Positions 1 to 5,439 of a DNA stretch of 5,505 bases are shown here, piece after piece. The notes below the pieces were generated by a model, which saw only the letters and a list, made by a program, of their open reading frames with translations, ran no database searches and had not been told where the DNA came from. The DNA is from FLUQ01 sp031548325 (lineage in GTDB: Bacteria > Desulfobacterota > Desulfovibrionia > Desulfovibrionales > Desulfovibrionaceae). The first letter of the stretch is position 1. Every line of letters begins with the position of its first letter. The DNA is taken from assembly GCA_031548325.1 (NCBI GenBank), contig JAVBRE010000123.1, positions 1 to 5,505 on the forward strand. Reading direction: 5' to 3'. The translations under genes were made by a program, and so were the position numbers.

Positions 1-573
1 CGACTGCTCCACGCGGGCGCGAAGAGCGTGTTCACCCTGTCCGACATCCTGGCCGAACCGGTGAACGGCAGCGGGTACAACCCGCAGTACGGCATTCTGG
101 GTTCCAACTTGTCCACCAGCGAAGAACTGAAACTCTTTCCCCGCGACTGCGACAGCTTTGTCCGCGAGGTGCGCGACAGCATCGCCCGGCGCTGCGGCAC
201 GGCCCCTGAGGTGCTGATCTACGGCGACGGCGCGTTCAAAGACCCCCTGGCCGGCATCTGGGAACTGGCGGATCCCGTGGTTTCCCCGGCCTATACCGAA
301 GGCCTGACGGGAAGGCCGCAGGAAATCAAGATAAAGTACGTGGCGGACACGGCCTTCAAGGACCTGTGCGGCGCGGAAAAGACCGCCGCCGTCACGGCCA
401 TGGTCCGCGACAAAAACAAGGACAAAGGCAAAGAAATTCGCAACGAAGGCACCACGCCGCGCAACTACGTGGACCTTCTGGGCAGCCTCTGCGACCTGAT
501 CAGCGGCAGCGGCGACAAGGGCACGCCGGTGGTGCTGATTCAGGGCTATTTTGACGATTACGCGTCGGAGTGA
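1..573 (+). CDS. Coenzyme F420-0:L-glutamate ligase-like protein, C-terminal part (5' end outside window)
   Basis: The frame is open from the first base of the window to the TGA at 571-573, giving 190 visible residues, so the gene starts upstream; the GTG at 28 is internal, not a start. The visible part resembles the long bacterial form of the F420-0:gamma-glutamyl ligase family. Matching segments are YGILGSN, then VLIYGDGAFKDP, ELADPVVSPAYTEGL, a KYVAD segment, a basic KNKDKGKE stretch, EGTTPRNYVDLL and a C-terminal GTPVVLIQGYF. Family members add glutamate to a phospholactate or related acceptor using GTP in F420 biosynthesis. Homologues I recall are about twice this length, so the N-terminal half is missing. 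The family assignment comes from remembered motifs. True F420 synthesis is not expected in the Desulfovibrio-like host inferred here, so the substrate may differ. The 3' end overlaps the convergent DUF4349 gene by 16 bp. Confidence 0.68.
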   Translation, partial: RLLHAGAKSVFTLSDILAEPVNGSGYNPQYGILGSNLSTSEELKLFPRDCDSFVREVRDSIARRCGTAPEVLIYGDGAFKDPLAGIWELADPVVSPAYTEGLTGRPQEIKIKYVADTAFKDLCGAEKTAAVTAMVRDKNKDKGKEIRNEGTTPRNYVDLLGSLCDLISGSGDKGTPVVLIQGYFDDYASE

Positions 574-1484
574 GGCGGCCGGCCGCCGCCTGAATCCCCC
601 GCCTTCTGCATCTGCGCCACCGCCGCGCGGATGAGGCCCAGCCGGTCCGCCGCCAGAAGGGTGGCGAAGGCAGCCAGCATGGTCAAACACAAGAGACCGG
701 CCAGGCCGCCGTACACCCATGCCGTCCAGTACAAGGCCACCTTGACCCGGTGCAGCAGACCGATGACGGGCACGGCCGCCTCTTTGTATTCGGCCAGAGA
801 AAACTTCACGGTACAAAAGGCATTGACCTCGTCAAAGTCCCCCAGTTGCACGCCCAGGTTCTGCAAGTCGTTTTCGATCTTCAGAATCTGCTGTTGCAGA
901 GCCATCAGTTCATCAATCTTGCCCTCATGGCTTTTCAGGTCCACCAGGGCTGCGCGGGTTTTTTCCAAAGAAGCGCGTCTGGCTTTCAGGGCCAGAAATT
1001 CGTTGGTCTTGTCGGTCTTGGAAATTTCCATGGACCGCACCGTGCCGATTTTTTGCAGTTCCGCGTAAAAGGCGTCGAACTTCGCAGGCTGCACGCCGAT
1101 AAACAGCTGCAGCATGCGGCTGCCCGCGGTGCCCCGCCCGTTCTCGAACTGAACTATGCCCGCGTGGGCCGCGACGGTTTCACGGGCTTTTTTCTCATCT
1201 TCACTGAACTGCTTGGTCAGGCTCTGCACCGTGGCGGTCTTTTCGTATTTCTGGTCCACCTGGCCGGGAGAACCGCCGCTTTGCACGGTATACTTCTCGC
1301 TGGCGTAGTTTTTTTTGCTCACGCCGGAAGCGAAAAAATCGCCGCCGGACCCGCCGTAACGGACCGTCTCGCGCCTGCTCTCAGGAACGGCCATGTAGCC
1401 GTACGTCAGGCGCAGCAGAAACAAAACAACAAAACCGGCCAGAAAGCAGTAAAAAAGACGGCGCAGGCGCTGGGTGAAGGTCAT
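558..1484 (-). CDS. DUF4349 domain-containing membrane protein
   Basis: This 308-residue protein has an N-terminal membrane segment at about residues 11-30 (FYCFLAGFVVLFLLRL) behind an Arg-rich start, so it is probably a signal anchor rather than a lipoprotein. A Gly/Ser-rich linker follows, then the DUF4349 region at about 77-235. Recognisable family blocks are DQKYEKTATVQSL, IVQFENGRGTAGSRMLQLFIGV, KFDAFYAELQKIGTVRSMEI, KTDKTNEFLALKARRASLEKT and NAFCTVKFSLAEY. Residues about 170-215 look like a coiled coil. A second membrane segment lies at about 249-277, followed by a short tail. The central domain probably faces the periplasm. The molecular function of DUF4349 proteins is unknown to me. 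I chose the ATG at 1484, with a weak GAG 6 nt upstream; a TTG at 1505 would add seven residues but has no Shine-Dalgarno. The gene lies downstream of HU on the same strand but across a 215-bp gap holding the palindromic element. Confidence 0.85.
   Translation of the reverse strand: MTFTQRLRRLFYCFLAGFVVLFLLRLTYGYMAVPESRRETVRYGGSGGDFFASGVSKKNYASEKYTVQSGGSPGQVDQKYEKTATVQSLTKQFSEDEKKARETVAAHAGIVQFENGRGTAGSRMLQLFIGVQPAKFDAFYAELQKIGTVRSMEISKTDKTNEFLALKARRASLEKTRAALVDLKSHEGKIDELMALQQQILKIENDLQNLGVQLGDFDEVNAFCTVKFSLAEYKEAAVPVIGLLHRVKVALYWTAWVYGGLAGLLCLTMLAAFATLLAADRLGLIRAAVAQMQKAGDSGGGRPPHSDA
574..587. repeat. 14-bp perfect palindrome after the F420-ligase-like stop codon
   Basis: GGCGGCCGGCCGCC is its own reverse complement and begins at the base after the TGA of the upstream + strand gene. 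It also lies inside the last codons of the convergent DUF4349 gene, where it encodes part of the Gly/Arg/Pro tail. As RNA, without a loop, it would form only a short hairpin, and no T-run follows. It may contribute to transcription termination or may be chance in GC-rich DNA. Confidence 0.4.
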
Positions 1485-1530
1485 GGGGTGCTCGTTTTGA
1501 TACAAGAGGGGGTTATCCGTTCATTCCGGC

Positions 1531-1590
1531 GGCAGGCGCCCGGCGTGACGGCGCGTTCAGGGCAAGCGCCCGGCGTGACGGCGCGAAGCG
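1531..1590. repeat. 30-bp direct tandem repeat, two units
   Basis: Two abutting 30-bp units occupy 1531-1560 and 1561-1590. Their first 25 bases differ at only one position (G at 1535 versus A at 1565), and the shared core GCGCCCGGCGTGACGGCGCG occurs at 1536-1555 and 1566-1585. The last five bases differ. The second unit contains the left outer arm of the dyad-symmetric element at 1576-1702, so the array looks like a duplication of the element's edge. Confidence 0.85.
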
Positions 1591-1702
1591 TGCGGCGAGG
1601 ACAAGGCAAAGAGCTTTTTTACGACAGGAGTGTACTCTTATGGTACTCGACTGGAGTAAAAAAGCTCTTTGCTGAAATAATCGCCCGCGATACGCGCCGT
1701 CA
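1576..1702. repeat. 127-bp dyad-symmetric intergenic element (nested inverted repeats)
   Basis: Two inverted-repeat pairs share one centre at base 1639. The outer pair is TGACGGCGCG at 1576-1585 and its reverse complement at 1693-1702. The inner pair is the perfect 17-mer GCAAAGAGCTTTTTTAC at 1606-1622 and its reverse complement at 1656-1672. The spacers between outer and inner arms are exactly 20 nt on both sides, and the central 33 nt are also partly palindromic (cag and gtac match on both sides). The transcript could fold into one long interrupted hairpin. Between two genes on the minus strand, it could act as a 3' end stabiliser or terminator for HU, or be a REP/MITE-like dispersed element. 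There is no T-run after the right arm in minus-strand reading. The symmetry is seen directly; the role is inferred. Confidence 0.8.
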
Positions 1703-1993
1703 CTCGCCGTTGAGCTCGGCCCGGAACTTGCGTGACAGGCGGAAGACCACGACCTTGCGCGGCGGCAGGGTGATGCTTTCGTCCGTGTGTGGATTGCGGC
1801 CCCGGCGGGCTTTCTTGGCGTAGGCTTCAAACTTGCCGAAACCGCTGACAAGCAGAGCCTCGTCCTTTTTGATGGCCTGTTTGGTGATGCGCAGCAGGGA
1901 TTCCACAATGTTTTTGACTTCCCCGCGATTGCGTTCCGTTTTCTCGTAAATGGCGTCGACAATTTCAGCCTTGGTCAGCGTTTTTCCAGTCAT
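1700..1993 (-). CDS. HU/IHF-family DNA-binding protein
   Basis: This 97-residue protein has the size and order of the bacterial HU/IHF family: an N-terminal helical dimerisation region beginning LTKAEIVDAIYEKT, the turn VSGFGKFEAYAKKARRGRNPHT, and a C-terminal strand-rich part ending VVVFRLSRKFRAELN. The RGRNPHT stretch at about residues 64-70 matches the family signature GRNP.T at the tip of the DNA-binding arm, where the proline intercalates and kinks DNA. It acts in the nucleoid as a dimer that bends DNA. Sequence alone does not separate IHF-alpha from HU, so no symbol is given. The ATG at 1993 has a strong GGAGGA 4 nt upstream. It lies 22 bp downstream of the HIT gene on the same strand, so the two are probably an operon. 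The TGA stop is the first three bases of the outer arm of the palindromic element. Confidence 0.93.
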   Translation of the reverse strand: MTGKTLTKAEIVDAIYEKTERNRGEVKNIVESLLRITKQAIKKDEALLVSGFGKFEAYAKKARRGRNPHTDESITLPPRKVVVFRLSRKFRAELNGE

Positions 1994-1997
1994 GTGT

Positions 1998-2003
1998 TCC
2001 TCC
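1998..2003 (-). promoter_or_regulatory. Ribosome binding site of the HU/IHF gene
   Basis: GGAGGA in minus-strand reading sits 4 nt before the ATG at 1993. It is the strongest Shine-Dalgarno match in the window and fits the high expression usual for HU-type proteins. It lies in the 22-bp gap after the HIT stop codon, so HU can be translated independently on a shared transcript. Confidence 0.75.
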
Positions 2004-2015
2004 GCGAAAATACGG

Positions 2016-2444
2016 CTAGATATGGTTGCGGATGGCTTCGGCCACAGCCTGCATCGATGTTGCGTCGGCGTACGGCCGATGCGGCCAGTGGGTCAGCCCG
2101 TCCCCTTCAAAGCGAGGAATGATGTGCCAATGCGTGTGATGTACAAGCTGGCCGGACGGAGAAAAATTATTCTGCAGGCAGTTGAACCCGCCCGCACCGG
2201 CGCCGCCCATAAGCGCCCTGCCCACCCTGGCCATGGCCGCCAGCAGGGGCCGGGCCAGTTCTTCCGGCATGTCCAGCAGCGTGGCGTAGTGGCCTTTGGG
2301 TATGACCAGCGTATGCCCCCTGCTCACCGGATTGATATCCAGAAAGGCGAGCACACGATCGTCTTCATACACGCGGGTGCCGGGCAGATCTCCCTTGACG
2401 ATACGACAGAAAATACAAGATTCTGAAACAGGCGCGTCCACCAT
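2016..2444 (-). CDS. HIT-family (histidine triad) protein
   Basis: This 142-residue protein is of the HinT/HIT nucleotide-binding type, a superfamily that hydrolyses or transfers nucleotide phosphoramidates and related nucleotides in the cytoplasm. The N-terminal CIFCRIVKGDLP block (residues 10-21) is typical, followed by YEDDRVLAFLDINPVSRGHTLVIPKGH (about 26-52) and the catalytic triad motif HTHWHII at 103-109, preceded by another His. It lacks a signal peptide. The frame is open upstream to 2528, but the ATG at 2444 is chosen: GGAGAG lies 6 nt before it, and the family fold begins just after it, whereas the 28 extra residues show no family similarity. It is the first gene of the minus-strand pair with HU. 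The substrate cannot be told from sequence. Confidence 0.93.
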   Translation of the reverse strand: MVDAPVSESCIFCRIVKGDLPGTRVYEDDRVLAFLDINPVSRGHTLVIPKGHYATLLDMPEELARPLLAAMARVGRALMGGAGAGGFNCLQNNFSPSGQLVHHTHWHIIPRFEGDGLTHWPHRPYADATSMQAVAEAIRNHI

Positions 2445-2481
2445 GCAAGGCTCTCCGGTGCTGTTCGGAAAGAAAGAAATA

Positions 2482-2509
2482 TTTACAGGTCTATACGAAA
2501 CAATATAGC
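2482..2509 (+). promoter_or_regulatory. Possible sigma70 promoter for the radical SAM gene
   Basis: TTTACA at 2482-2487 and TATAGC at 2504-2509 are separated by 16 nt in an AT-rich pocket of otherwise GC-rich DNA. Transcription would begin near 2515, giving a leader of about 50 nt that contains the hairpin at 2536-2552. It was predicted by eye from consensus hexamers only. Confidence 0.42.
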
Positions 2510-2528
2510 AAGAGAACCCGGCGCGCAA
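2502..2528 (-). promoter_or_regulatory. Possible promoter for the HIT-HU operon
   Basis: In minus-strand reading TTGCGC (2523-2528) is followed after 15 nt by TATATT (2502-2507), which would start transcription about 50 nt before the HIT ATG. The -10 is good, but the -35 is weak and the spacer is shorter than the preferred 17. It overlaps the + strand promoter candidate at 2482-2509, so the two divergent units may compete for polymerase. Confidence 0.35.
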
Positions 2529-2535
2529 GCATTTT

Positions 2536-2552
2536 GGCAGCGGGCCGCTGCC
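2536..2552 (+). promoter_or_regulatory. Leader hairpin ahead of the radical SAM gene
   Basis: GGCAGCG at 2536-2542 and CGCTGCC at 2546-2552 form a perfect 7-bp stem with a GGC loop. It ends 13 nt before the ATG at 2566, and the only Shine-Dalgarno-like bases (GGGA, 2553-2556) abut its base. It could limit ribosome access or serve as an operator; no following T-run supports a terminator. Confidence 0.45.
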
Positions 2553-2565
2553 GGGAACAAAAGTT

Positions 2566-3618
2566 ATGGCCTATATCCAGTTTTTACACCCGGAAAAAAC
2601 CGCTTCCCACCCCAGGGTGCATCCGGTTTTTCTGCCCTTTGCCGGCTGCCCCGCCGGAGAAAGCCGTTGCGTTTTCTGCGCCCAGCCCTTGCAGACCGGA
2701 CGGCCCGCCTCCACGGTCTCCGCCGTTCTGAACGAGGCTCGCGCGGATCTGGACGCCCTCTTGAAACGCGGCGCGCCGCCTCGCGAACTGGCTTTTTACG
2801 GCGGCACGTTCACGGCCCTGTCCCTGGACGAACAGACGGCCTGCCTGGATCTGGCGAATCTTTTCCGCAAGCGGGGTTTCGTCACACGGGTGCGCGCGTC
2901 CACCCGGCCCGACCGGCTGGATGCGGGCCATTTGCGCGTTCTGCGCGGCGCCGGGCTGGACCTGCTCGAACTGGGCGTGCAGAGCTTTGACGACGCCGCG
3001 CTGCTCGCGGCCCGGCGCGGCTATGACGGCCGCGCGGCAATAAGGGGTTGCCGCCTTGTGGCGGAAGCGGGCCTGGATCTGGGCATTCAGCTCATGCCCG
3101 GCATGCCGGGCGCGGACGCGGCCGTCCTGGTCCGCGATATGGACAAAACCGTTGAACTGCGGCCGGAAACCCTGCGCCTGTATCCCTGCCTGGTGCTGGA
3201 AGGAACGGACCTGGCGCGGGTCTGGCGGGCGGGGGGCTTTTCGCCCTGGAACCTGGAAAAAACCCTGCCCCGTCTGGCTGAGGCCACTTTGCGCGCCTGG
3301 CTGGCGAACATCAAGGTCATCCGCACGGGGCTTGCGCCCGAAGCCGGCCTGGATGAGGGCGGCATTCTGGCCGGCCCTCGCCACCCCGCCCTAGGCATGC
3401 GCGTCAGGGCGCGCGCCCTGTGCCTGTATATAAGCCGCCGTCTGGCTGACATCCCTCTGTCCCGTTCCGGTTTCGGCCTTTGCCTGCCCCGCGCCCTGCT
3501 GGGCGAATTCTGGGGGCACAAGGGCGAACTCAAGGCGGACTATGCCGCCCTGGGGCTGGACTTCAACCGTTTGCGCTGGCGCGATGACCCGCAACGCTTC
3601 ATCGAAATTATAGCATAG
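2566..3618 (+). CDS. Elp3-like radical SAM protein without acetyltransferase domain
   Basis: This 350-residue protein resembles the stand-alone bacterial radical SAM proteins related to the N-terminal half of Elp3. Its blocks in order are HPVFLPFAGCP (19-29), the cluster cysteines C28, C35 and C38, FYGGTFTAL (77-85, the SAM-binding GGTF region), ASTRPDRL (111-118), LLELGVQSFDD (133-143), LGIQLMPGMPG (172-182), LRLYPCLVLEGT, IKVIRTGLAP and AGPRHPALG. Such proteins bind a [4Fe-4S] cluster and cleave S-adenosylmethionine; Elp3 itself modifies tRNA wobble uridine, but the substrate here is unknown. There is no C-terminal GNAT domain. The cysteine motif is CX6CX2C, whereas relatives I recall have CX3CX2C (CPxxCVFC), so a three-residue insertion is likely. 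The ATG at 2566 has only a weak Shine-Dalgarno. The gene diverges from the HIT gene and converges on miaB. Confidence 0.88.
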   Translation: MAYIQFLHPEKTASHPRVHPVFLPFAGCPAGESRCVFCAQPLQTGRPASTVSAVLNEARADLDALLKRGAPPRELAFYGGTFTALSLDEQTACLDLANLFRKRGFVTRVRASTRPDRLDAGHLRVLRGAGLDLLELGVQSFDDAALLAARRGYDGRAAIRGCRLVAEAGLDLGIQLMPGMPGADAAVLVRDMDKTVELRPETLRLYPCLVLEGTDLARVWRAGGFSPWNLEKTLPRLAEATLRAWLANIKVIRTGLAPEAGLDEGGILAGPRHPALGMRVRARALCLYISRRLADIPLSRSGFGLCLPRALLGEFWGHKGELKADYAALGLDFNRLRWRDDPQRFIEIIA

Positions 3619-3629
3619 ACGGCGCAAGC

Positions 3630-3676
3630 AGGGGCTCTGCCCCTTGCCCGGGGGTCTGGGGGACAGCGTCCCCCAG
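3630..3676. terminator. Twin GC-rich hairpins between convergent genes, likely bidirectional terminator
   Basis: The first hairpin is AGGGGC (3630-3635) with GCCCCT (3639-3644) around a 3-nt loop. The second is CTGGGGGAC (3656-3664) with GTCCCCCAG (3668-3676) around the loop AGC, a perfect 9-bp stem. They fill the 62-bp gap between the radical SAM stop at 3618 and the miaB stop at 3681, which converge. Neither strand carries a T-run after a stem, so this is not a classical intrinsic terminator. The GC-hairpin composition also resembles dispersed intergenic repeats of GC-rich genomes. Confidence 0.55.
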
Positions 3677-3680
3677 CAAC

Positions 3681-5027
3681 TCATACCTGCTCGCCTTTCA
3701 GGCCGTGCATGCTGGAGCCGGTGACGCGTACGGGCACAAGGGCCCCGGCCCGGCCGCCGGGCGGGGCTTCGCCGGTCACTCGCACAATGACCGGGTGTCC
3801 GCGCTCTTCGCGGCCCTGCCAGCATTCCGCTCCGGGTGCAAGGTCCTTGTCTTCGGCCGGGCTCTCCAGCATGACCGTGACCGTGCTTTCGCGCATGGCT
3901 TCCAGCAGGGACCGGGTGTATTCGAACTGCCATTCTTGCAGGCGGGCCAGGCGGGCCAGTTTGGTTTTCTTGTCCAGCTTGCCCGGCAGCATGGCCGCCT
4001 TGGCGCCGGGCCGGTCGGAATAGGCGAAAGAAAAGCTGCCCGCAAAGCCGACCTCTTGCATGAAGGCCAGGGTTTCTTCAAACTCGGCCTCGGTTTCGCC
4101 GGGAAATCCCACAATAATGTCGGTGGAAAAATGCATTTCCGGCCGGACGCGCCGCAGGGACCGTACGATGTCCATGAAGCGGGCCTTGTCGTAGCGCCGG
4201 CCCATCAGCTTGAGGATGCGGTCGCAGCCCGACTGCAAGGGAAGGTGCAGACGCGGAGCAAGAACGGGCAGTTCGGCAAAGGCCTGCACCACGTCCGGAC
4301 CCAGATCCTTGGGGTGCGGGGTGATGAAACGCAGCCGGGCGAGATTCGGCAGAGCCGCAGTCCGGTAAAGCAGTTCCGCAAAGCTGCCTTCGCCGCTGTC
4401 ATGGCCGAAGGCGTTGACGTTCTGGCCCAGCAGCATGATTTCTTTTGCCCCGCGTTCCAGCAAAGCCCGGCATTCCGCCAGCACGGCGGTCGTGGAGCGG
4501 GATTTCTGGCGGCCGCGCACATAGGGCACGATGCAATACGCGCAAAAATTGTCGCAACCCTGCATGATGGAGACGAAAGCGGCCGGAGAAACGATTTCGT
4601 TTTGCAGAGAAAGGTCGCGTTCTTCATACTGCTCGGAAAAATCGAGCAGGCTCATGCGCAGACGCGGCTCTTCCATCAGGCGGGCAACGGCCGCGGGAGC
4701 GCCCGCTATGCCGTCGGCGCCGAACACAAGGCGTACCTGGCGGAAACGCTTGAACAGCGCTTCGCCCACCTGCTGGGCCACGCAGCCGCCCACGCAGACC
4801 AGCACGCCGGGGTCGTCGCCCGTGAGGCTGCGAATGCGGCCGATTTCGCTGTAAACCTTCTGCTCCGGCTTGTCGCGCACGGAGCAGGTGTTGAGAATGC
4901 GAACCGCCGCCGCATCCGCCGGGCTTTCGGCAAAACCCAGAGCCAGCAGGGAACGGCGCAGCCAGTCCGAATCGGTCGCGTTCATCTGGCAGCCGAAAGT
5001 TGTGATGTGAAAAGTGCGGTCAATCAT
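3681..5027 (-). CDS. miaB: tRNA-2-methylthio-N6-dimethylallyladenosine synthase (MiaB)
   Basis: This 448-residue protein is full length for MiaB, which uses two [4Fe-4S] clusters and S-adenosylmethionine to add a methylthio group to i6A at position 37 of tRNAs reading UNN codons. The N-terminal MTTase domain starts TFGCQMN and carries the three auxiliary-cluster cysteines C13, C48 (NTCSVRDKPEQK) and C82 (GGCVAQ). The radical SAM domain has C158, C162 and C165 in QGCDNFCAYCIVPYVRGR, then LLGQNVNAFG, LHLPLQSGCDRILKLMGRRY and STDIIVGFPGETEAEFEETL. A C-terminal TRAM domain occupies roughly 375-440. NTCSVRDKPEQK and the QMN start favour MiaB over the related RimO or MtaB. The ATG at 5027 is well placed for the family start, with a weak GAG about 6 nt upstream. 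All expected cysteines are present and the gene looks functional. It appears to be transcribed alone. Confidence 0.96.
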   Translation of the reverse strand: MIDRTFHITTFGCQMNATDSDWLRRSLLALGFAESPADAAAVRILNTCSVRDKPEQKVYSEIGRIRSLTGDDPGVLVCVGGCVAQQVGEALFKRFRQVRLVFGADGIAGAPAAVARLMEEPRLRMSLLDFSEQYEERDLSLQNEIVSPAAFVSIMQGCDNFCAYCIVPYVRGRQKSRSTTAVLAECRALLERGAKEIMLLGQNVNAFGHDSGEGSFAELLYRTAALPNLARLRFITPHPKDLGPDVVQAFAELPVLAPRLHLPLQSGCDRILKLMGRRYDKARFMDIVRSLRRVRPEMHFSTDIIVGFPGETEAEFEETLAFMQEVGFAGSFSFAYSDRPGAKAAMLPGKLDKKTKLARLARLQEWQFEYTRSLLEAMRESTVTVMLESPAEDKDLAPGAECWQGREERGHPVIVRVTGEAPPGGRAGALVPVRVTGSSMHGLKGEQV

Positions 5028-5121
5028 ACGGGCTCACGCGTACGATATTCGGAGACGGAAGGCAAGAAGCGCAACGCCCGTCGCACCGGACGGCGCGGAA
5101 AAATCCCGGCTTCAACAATGT

Positions 5122-5150
5122 TTTACATACTGCCGCATTTGCGCTAATCT
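5122..5150 (+). promoter_or_regulatory. Sigma70-like promoter ahead of the ABC ATPase remnant
   Basis: TTTACA at 5122-5127 and TAATCT at 5145-5150 are spaced by exactly 17 nt. The predicted start near 5157 leaves an untranslated leader of about 110 nt before the ATG at 5266. It is the best promoter match in the 238-bp gap between miaB and the remnant. It would drive the remnant and the gene starting at 5440. Confidence 0.5.
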
Positions 5151-5265
5151 GCCGCTTGCCCTGTTAATAGTGATACTTGGCTATATCCGGCGCATCCGTT
5201 CAGTCAAGCCGCCGGCCAGTCCCGATTACCTATATCGCAACATCGTGACCGCAAAGGGGAATGCG

Positions 5266-5415
5266 ATGCTTTCATCCGACCGGCCCAAGATCGAGGTGAA
5301 GAACCTGACGAAGCGTTTCGGCGATCTTACCGTTCTGAACAGCATCAATTTTTCCATCGGCCAGGGCGAGCTTGGCCCGCCGTCAAGCGACTATTTCAAG
5401 CGTAAAATGCTGTAA
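5266..5415 (+). pseudogene. ABC transporter ATP-binding protein remnant, cut before Walker A
   Basis: The 49-codon frame opens with a typical ABC ATPase N-terminus: KIEVKNLTKRFGDLTVLNSINFSIGQGEL (residues 8-36), including the aromatic A-loop residue F18 in the KRFG turn. In an intact protein this leads within a few residues to the Walker A loop. Here the next residues are GPPSSDYFKRKML and a TAA stop, so Walker A, signature, Walker B and H-loop are all absent and the product cannot be an ATPase. The segment most resembles nitrate/sulfonate-type importers. GGGGA at 5256-5260 sits 5 nt before the ATG, so translation signals remain. The last 13 residues could be the original C-terminus joined by an internal deletion, or unrelated sequence read after a breakpoint. 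A following gene starts 24 nt downstream. Confidence 0.72.
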
Positions 5416-5439
5416 GGCCCGGTTCCGGGAGCGGAAACG

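Noticed and set aside
1531..1590. Possible CRISPR-like array
   Set aside because: There are only two abutting units with no unique spacers between them and no cas genes; it is a tandem duplication.
1606..1672. Classical intrinsic terminator for HU
   Set aside because: The 17-bp stem is strong, but no T-run follows the second arm in minus-strand reading, and the longer dyad symmetry is not explained by a simple terminator.
750..1823. 357-codon open frame on the + strand across the DUF4349 gene and HU
   Set aside because: It runs antisense to two recognisable genes and through the palindromic element, with no recognisable domain.
2445..2528. Longer N-terminus of the HIT protein starting at 2528
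   Set aside because: The extra 28 residues have no family similarity, the region holds promoter-like hexamers, and a good ribosome binding site precedes the ATG at 2444.
2584..3384. 266-codon open frame on the - strand inside the radical SAM gene
   Set aside because: It is antisense to a protein with clear radical SAM blocks and has no recognisable motif or plausible start signal.
5028..5068. Promoter for miaB reading on the minus strand
   Set aside because: TTGCGC and GAATAT are 18 nt apart, but each matches consensus at only half its positions and the leader would be very short; not strong enough to list.
3705..5147. 480-codon open frame on the + strand opposite miaB
   Set aside because: It is longer than miaB but is a shadow caused by GC bias; miaB on the minus strand has complete domains and all six cluster cysteines, while this frame shows no family motif.
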